Below are positions 5,941-8,141 of a stretch of DNA of 8,141 nt, one piece after another. The notes beneath the pieces were generated by a model that did not search any database, was not told the origin of the DNA, and saw only the letters and a list, made by a program, of their open reading frames with translations. Source of the DNA: PWPR01 sp964497955 (GTDB lineage: Bacteria > Bacillota > UBA994 > PWPR01); NCBI GenBank assembly GCA_964497955.1, contig CAZCFQ010000100.1:1-8141 (forward strand), written 5' to 3'. The position numbers and the translations under genes are program-made. Every line of letters starts with the position of its first letter. The stretch's first letter is position 1.

Positions 5941-6708
5941 ATGTTTAATTTAGTAGAAACTGCATTAACTTTTTTGGTTATTATGTTTGGTACGATAGTC
6001 CATGGTGTAGCAGGCTTTGGACTAGCTCAGGTATCAATGGGATTGATGCCTTTATTTAGAAGTGGTGCTTCAGCATCAATAATTTTTAGCCTTATTGCTG
6101 TTGTGAGTAATTTTAGAATTTGGTGGAGTGTTAAAAATGAGTTTGTTATAAAAGATTGGATATATCCAGTAATTGGATTAGCTTTTGGCATGCCCTTAGG
6201 AATATACATATTTAGTGGGTTTAGTAAAGAACAGTTCAGAATAGCTATTGGTGTAACTTTACTATTAGCAGCTATTTTAATTACAGTCTTTAAAAAGCTT
6301 ACTTCATTTAGAGAATGGTTGAAGAGTAAAAATTTTACTCCAGGATGGAAAAGTGGAGTAATTGCAGGCTTTATTGCAGGTATATTTGGCGGTGCAGTTG
6401 CAATACCAGGCCCTCCAATGATAATTTATGGGACATTTATGATGATAGCTGGTTACTGGAAAAGTAAGCAAATGAAGGCAGTTTTCACTGCTTTTTTTGG
6501 GACAATGATGCTTTATCGCTTAGTGGCTGTTTTGATAGAAGGATCATTTACACTTAATTTGTTTTTAGAAGCAATGATAGTAATGCCAGCTTTGTTCTTG
6601 GGATCTTGGTTAGGTATTAAAATATATAACAATATCCCAGAGAAAATTTTCAGCTGGTTTGTTTTAATAATGCTTGTTATCAATTCTATAGTCTTGCTTC
6701 TACAATAA
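5941..6708 (+). CDS. TauE/SafE (TSUP) family membrane permease
   Basis: A 255-residue integral membrane protein with about eight hydrophobic segments (roughly 5-37, 43-62, 73-92, 98-117, 137-157, 180-200, 207-224, 235-254). The two family half-repeats are visible: VHGVAGFGLAQVSMGLMPL (20-38) and IAGFIAGIFGGAVAIPGPPM (141-160). TSUP proteins move sulfite, sulfonates or other small sulfur-containing or organic anions across the cytoplasmic membrane. The ATG start has AGAGG seven bases upstream. It begins 113 bases after the SoxB-like gene with only a T-run and no good hairpin between, so the two may be co-transcribed. The pairing hints at export or import of a sulfur oxyanion linked to the hydrolase; this is inference. 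Family assignment is firm, substrate is not. Confidence 0.88.
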   Translation: MFNLVETALTFLVIMFGTIVHGVAGFGLAQVSMGLMPLFRSGASASIIFSLIAVVSNFRIWWSVKNEFVIKDWIYPVIGLAFGMPLGIYIFSGFSKEQFRIAIGVTLLLAAILITVFKKLTSFREWLKSKNFTPGWKSGVIAGFIAGIFGGAVAIPGPPMIIYGTFMMIAGYWKSKQMKAVFTAFFGTMMLYRLVAVLIEGSFTLNLFLEAMIVMPALFLGSWLGIKIYNNIPEKIFSWFVLIMLVINSIVLLLQ

Positions 6709-6729
6709 AGCATTACTATTAAAAACATA

Positions 6730-6754
6730 ATATCTTTAATAGCTCAAAAGATAT
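6730..6754. repeat. Inverted repeat between permease and MntA-HepT
   Basis: ATATCTTT (6730-6737) and AAAGATAT (6747-6754) form a perfect eight-base inverted repeat with a nine-base loop. No T-tract follows, so as a terminator it would be weak. Its right arm lies about where the -35 region of the next promoter would be, so it may be an operator for the toxin-antitoxin pair. Confidence 0.4.
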
Positions 6755-6771
6755 ATAAGTTTAAGAAGAAT

Positions 6772-6780
6772 TGGTATAAT
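6772..6780 (+). promoter_or_regulatory. Extended -10 promoter of mntA-hepT
   Basis: TGGTATAAT is a perfect extended -10 (TG-N-TATAAT). No good -35 is present at 17 bases upstream, as often with extended -10 promoters. Transcription would start near 6787, some 38 bases before mntA. Confidence 0.55.
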
Positions 6781-6824
6781 TACATTGCCCAAGAGTAAAG
6801 AAGATTTAAGAGCTAGGGTTTGCT

Positions 6825-7232
6825 ATGCATTTATCAGAAAAAGAAAAAAACATAATTATTAAATTTCTTAAAAGTAAAATAGACCCAAAACTAATATATC
6901 TTTATGGGTCTTATGCAAAAGGTGAAACTAGAGAAGATAGCGATATAGATTTAGCAGTATATACTGATGAAGATATTAATGCTTATGATCTATTCATAAT
7001 CTCAAATCAACTATCGCATGAATTAAAAAAAGAAGTACAAATTGTGAATTTAAAGCATCTTGATACAGTTTTTGCAGCACAAATAATAGCATATAGAGAA
7101 GAACTCTACTCAAGTGATGATTTCTTGGCTACCAGCTATAACATGAAGACATTAAGAGAGTATGCAAAGTTAAACGAAGAAAGAAAAGTTGTATTAGATG
7201 CAATCAAGAGGGATGGTAGAATTTATGGTTGA
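6825..7232 (+). CDS. mntA: MntA-type minimal nucleotidyltransferase antitoxin (type VII TA)
   Basis: A 135-residue minimal nucleotidyltransferase. The signature is clear: LYGSYAKGETREDSDIDLAVY (26-46), with the GS at 28-29 and the metal-binding DID at 40-42. Proteins of this kind paired with a HepT partner add AMP to a Tyr of the HEPN toxin and so silence it, working as an enzyme antitoxin. The third acidic residue usually seen in a VDLV-type strand is Gln72 here (EVQIVNL, 70-76), which is unusual. The C-terminal half is helical. Start ATG 6825 has a weak TAGGG site six bases upstream. Its last bases overlap the hepT start, so the two are translationally coupled. Antitoxin role is from the family, not shown for this protein. 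Confidence 0.87.
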   Translation: MHLSEKEKNIIIKFLKSKIDPKLIYLYGSYAKGETREDSDIDLAVYTDEDINAYDLFIISNQLSHELKKEVQIVNLKHLDTVFAAQIIAYREELYSSDDFLATSYNMKTLREYAKLNEERKVVLDAIKRDGRIYG

Positions 7233-7632
7233 AGATATTTTATATAACAAAATTAGTATTATAGAAAGATGTTTAAAAAGAGTAGATGAAGTGTATGAAT
7301 CAAACCCCGAAAATTTAGAGGATTATACTAAACAGGATTCAATAGTACTAAATATTTTAAGAGTTATAGAGGCTACTATTGATATAGCAATGCATATCGT
7401 TTCGGTTAAGAAATTAGGATTGCCACAAAATAGCAGAGATGCTTTCAAACTTTTATACTCCGCTAACATAATAGATAAAGATACACTTGAGAGTTTGAAA
7501 AACATGATTGGTTTTAGAAATGTAGCAGTACATAATTATCAAAAACTAAACCTAGAGATACTTAAAAAGATTATTGAGAATAATCAAAAAGACTTTAAGA
7601 CATTTATAGATTCGATAAATGCTAATGTATAA
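7225..7632 (+). CDS. hepT: HepT-type HEPN toxin ribonuclease (type VII TA, DUF86)
   Basis: A 135-residue HEPN-domain protein of the HepT/DUF86 family, all-helical RNases thought to act as dimers. The catalytic RX4HXY motif is intact: RNVAVHNY, with Arg98, His103 and Tyr105 counted from ATG 7225; the Tyr is the residue that MntA modifies in studied pairs. Other typical stretches are KQDSIVLNILRVIEATIDIA and KKLGLPQNSRDAF. I choose ATG 7225, which overlaps the end of mntA by eight bases and gives the usual N-terminus; in-frame ATGs at 7198 and 7213 are alternatives that would add nine or four residues. AGAGGG at 7207-7212 is somewhat far (12 bases), so coupling to mntA translation is likely. 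A terminator follows at once. Confidence 0.9.
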   Translation: MVEDILYNKISIIERCLKRVDEVYESNPENLEDYTKQDSIVLNILRVIEATIDIAMHIVSVKKLGLPQNSRDAFKLLYSANIIDKDTLESLKNMIGFRNVAVHNYQKLNLEILKKIIENNQKDFKTFIDSINANV

Positions 7633-7667
7633 AACCGAATTTATTTCCATATTATTTTTTATATAAG

Positions 7668-7703
7668 CTACTTAAAGAGAAATAGTCTTTGAGTAGTTTT
7701 TTT
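7668..7703 (+). terminator. Terminator of mntA-hepT
   Basis: CTACTTAAAGA (7668-7678) pairs with TCTTTGAGTAG (7686-7696), 11 pairs with one G-U, around GAAATAG, followed by TTTTTTT (7697-7703). It lies 36 bases after the hepT stop. Confidence 0.9.
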
Positions 7704-7719
7704 ATATAGATATTTTTTA

Positions 7720-7748
7720 TTGAGCAAATAAAGCGTATTCGATATAAT
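7720..7748 (+). promoter_or_regulatory. Possible orphan promoter
   Basis: TTGAGC (7720-7725) and a perfect TATAAT (7743-7748) are exactly 17 bases apart, just after the hepT terminator. No open reading frame follows for nearly 400 bases, so it would drive either a small RNA or a distant gene. May be chance in such AT-rich DNA. Confidence 0.35.
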
Positions 7749-8051
7749 TTTTTTAAAAAAACTGCTATAAAAATAACAAATCAAGAACAAAAAAAATGAG
7801 TTTTTCTCGAATAAACTTTAAGATGAGTCAATATTACTATTAATTTTATATGATTAGCAATATAATGGACATAAGTAAAAAAAACTTAATATTAATTTTA
7901 TTAAAAAAGTATCCTTTTAGTGGTTTAATTTGTATCTAATTAGTGATAAAATTTATTTAAAGTGTAATGATGTTTAGTTTACTAAAAGATAAAGAATTTA
8001 AGAAAGTTTTAACAAAAATAGAGATTTTTGTTTTTATATTCGTGGAAAAAA

Positions 8052-8060
8052 TGGTAAAAT
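8052..8060 (+). promoter_or_regulatory. Possible extended -10 promoter for a gene beyond the window
   Basis: TGGTAAAAT fits TG-N-TATAAT with one change. TTGTTT at 8028-8033 is 21 bases upstream, too far for a normal -35. A transcript from about 8067 would leave the window without a start codon of a recognised gene. Confidence 0.3.
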
Positions 8061-8141
8061 ATACTGGTAGTAAAGAATTGATGACGAAAAACCTATGATT
8101 AACTAGAATATATGCTCTAATAAGCTACTCTTAGTGTAACT

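Larger units (their letters stand above)
7704..8141. other. Gene-free end of the window with promoter-like signals
   Basis: No gene is seen; the longest plus-strand ATG readings are very short. Two promoter-like sites are present, at 7720-7748 and at 8052-8060. The composition is extremely AT-rich with many A and T runs, which lowers the weight of any single -10 match. The last 80 bases may be the leader of a gene beyond the window. Confidence 0.4.

Noticed and set aside
8060..8141. Start of a T-box or other riboswitch leader at the window end
   Set aside because: A few bases recall T-box stem I, but no specifier loop, T-box sequence or terminator is visible before the window ends.

Overview
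The window is AT-rich DNA of a low-GC Gram-positive type (Bacillota). Shine-Dalgarno sites of the AGGAGG kind, TTG and GTG starts, near-consensus sigma-A promoters and short U-tailed terminators all fit a clostridial or halanaerobial anaerobe. A strongly acidic lipoprotein would suit a salt-adapted species, but that is only a guess; nothing here fixes the genus.

The main result is on the minus strand at 506-1221: a complete type III (protein-RNA) toxin-antitoxin locus of the CptIN kind. It has a consensus promoter, two tandem 46/47-nt repeats that each fold on paper into an H-type pseudoknot, a terminator, then a TTG-started toxin of the ToxN/CptN family. Upstream of it (1-505) there is no convincing gene, only an RNA-like long imperfect hairpin at 387-460.

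On the plus strand follow: an HTH-Fic gene (1440-2363) broken by one in-frame TAA at codon 33; a YefM/Phd antitoxin and RelE/ParE toxin operon (2576-3134) with its own promoter, palindrome and terminator; a very acidic lipoprotein of unknown role (3490-4062) with terminator; a metallophosphoesterase (4388-5827) whose motifs look like SoxB rather than a true 5'-nucleotidase, followed by a TauE/SafE (TSUP) permease (5941-6708); and a MntA-HepT (MNT-HEPN, type VII) toxin-antitoxin pair (6825-7632) with terminator. The last 500 bases carry promoter-like signals but no gene.

The window therefore holds three apparently intact toxin-antitoxin systems of three different types plus a disabled Fic gene, with a lipoprotein and a possible sulfur-compound gene pair lying among them. 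Such clustering is typical of accessory or defence-rich chromosome segments. No transposase, integrase, tRNA or CRISPR array was recognised.
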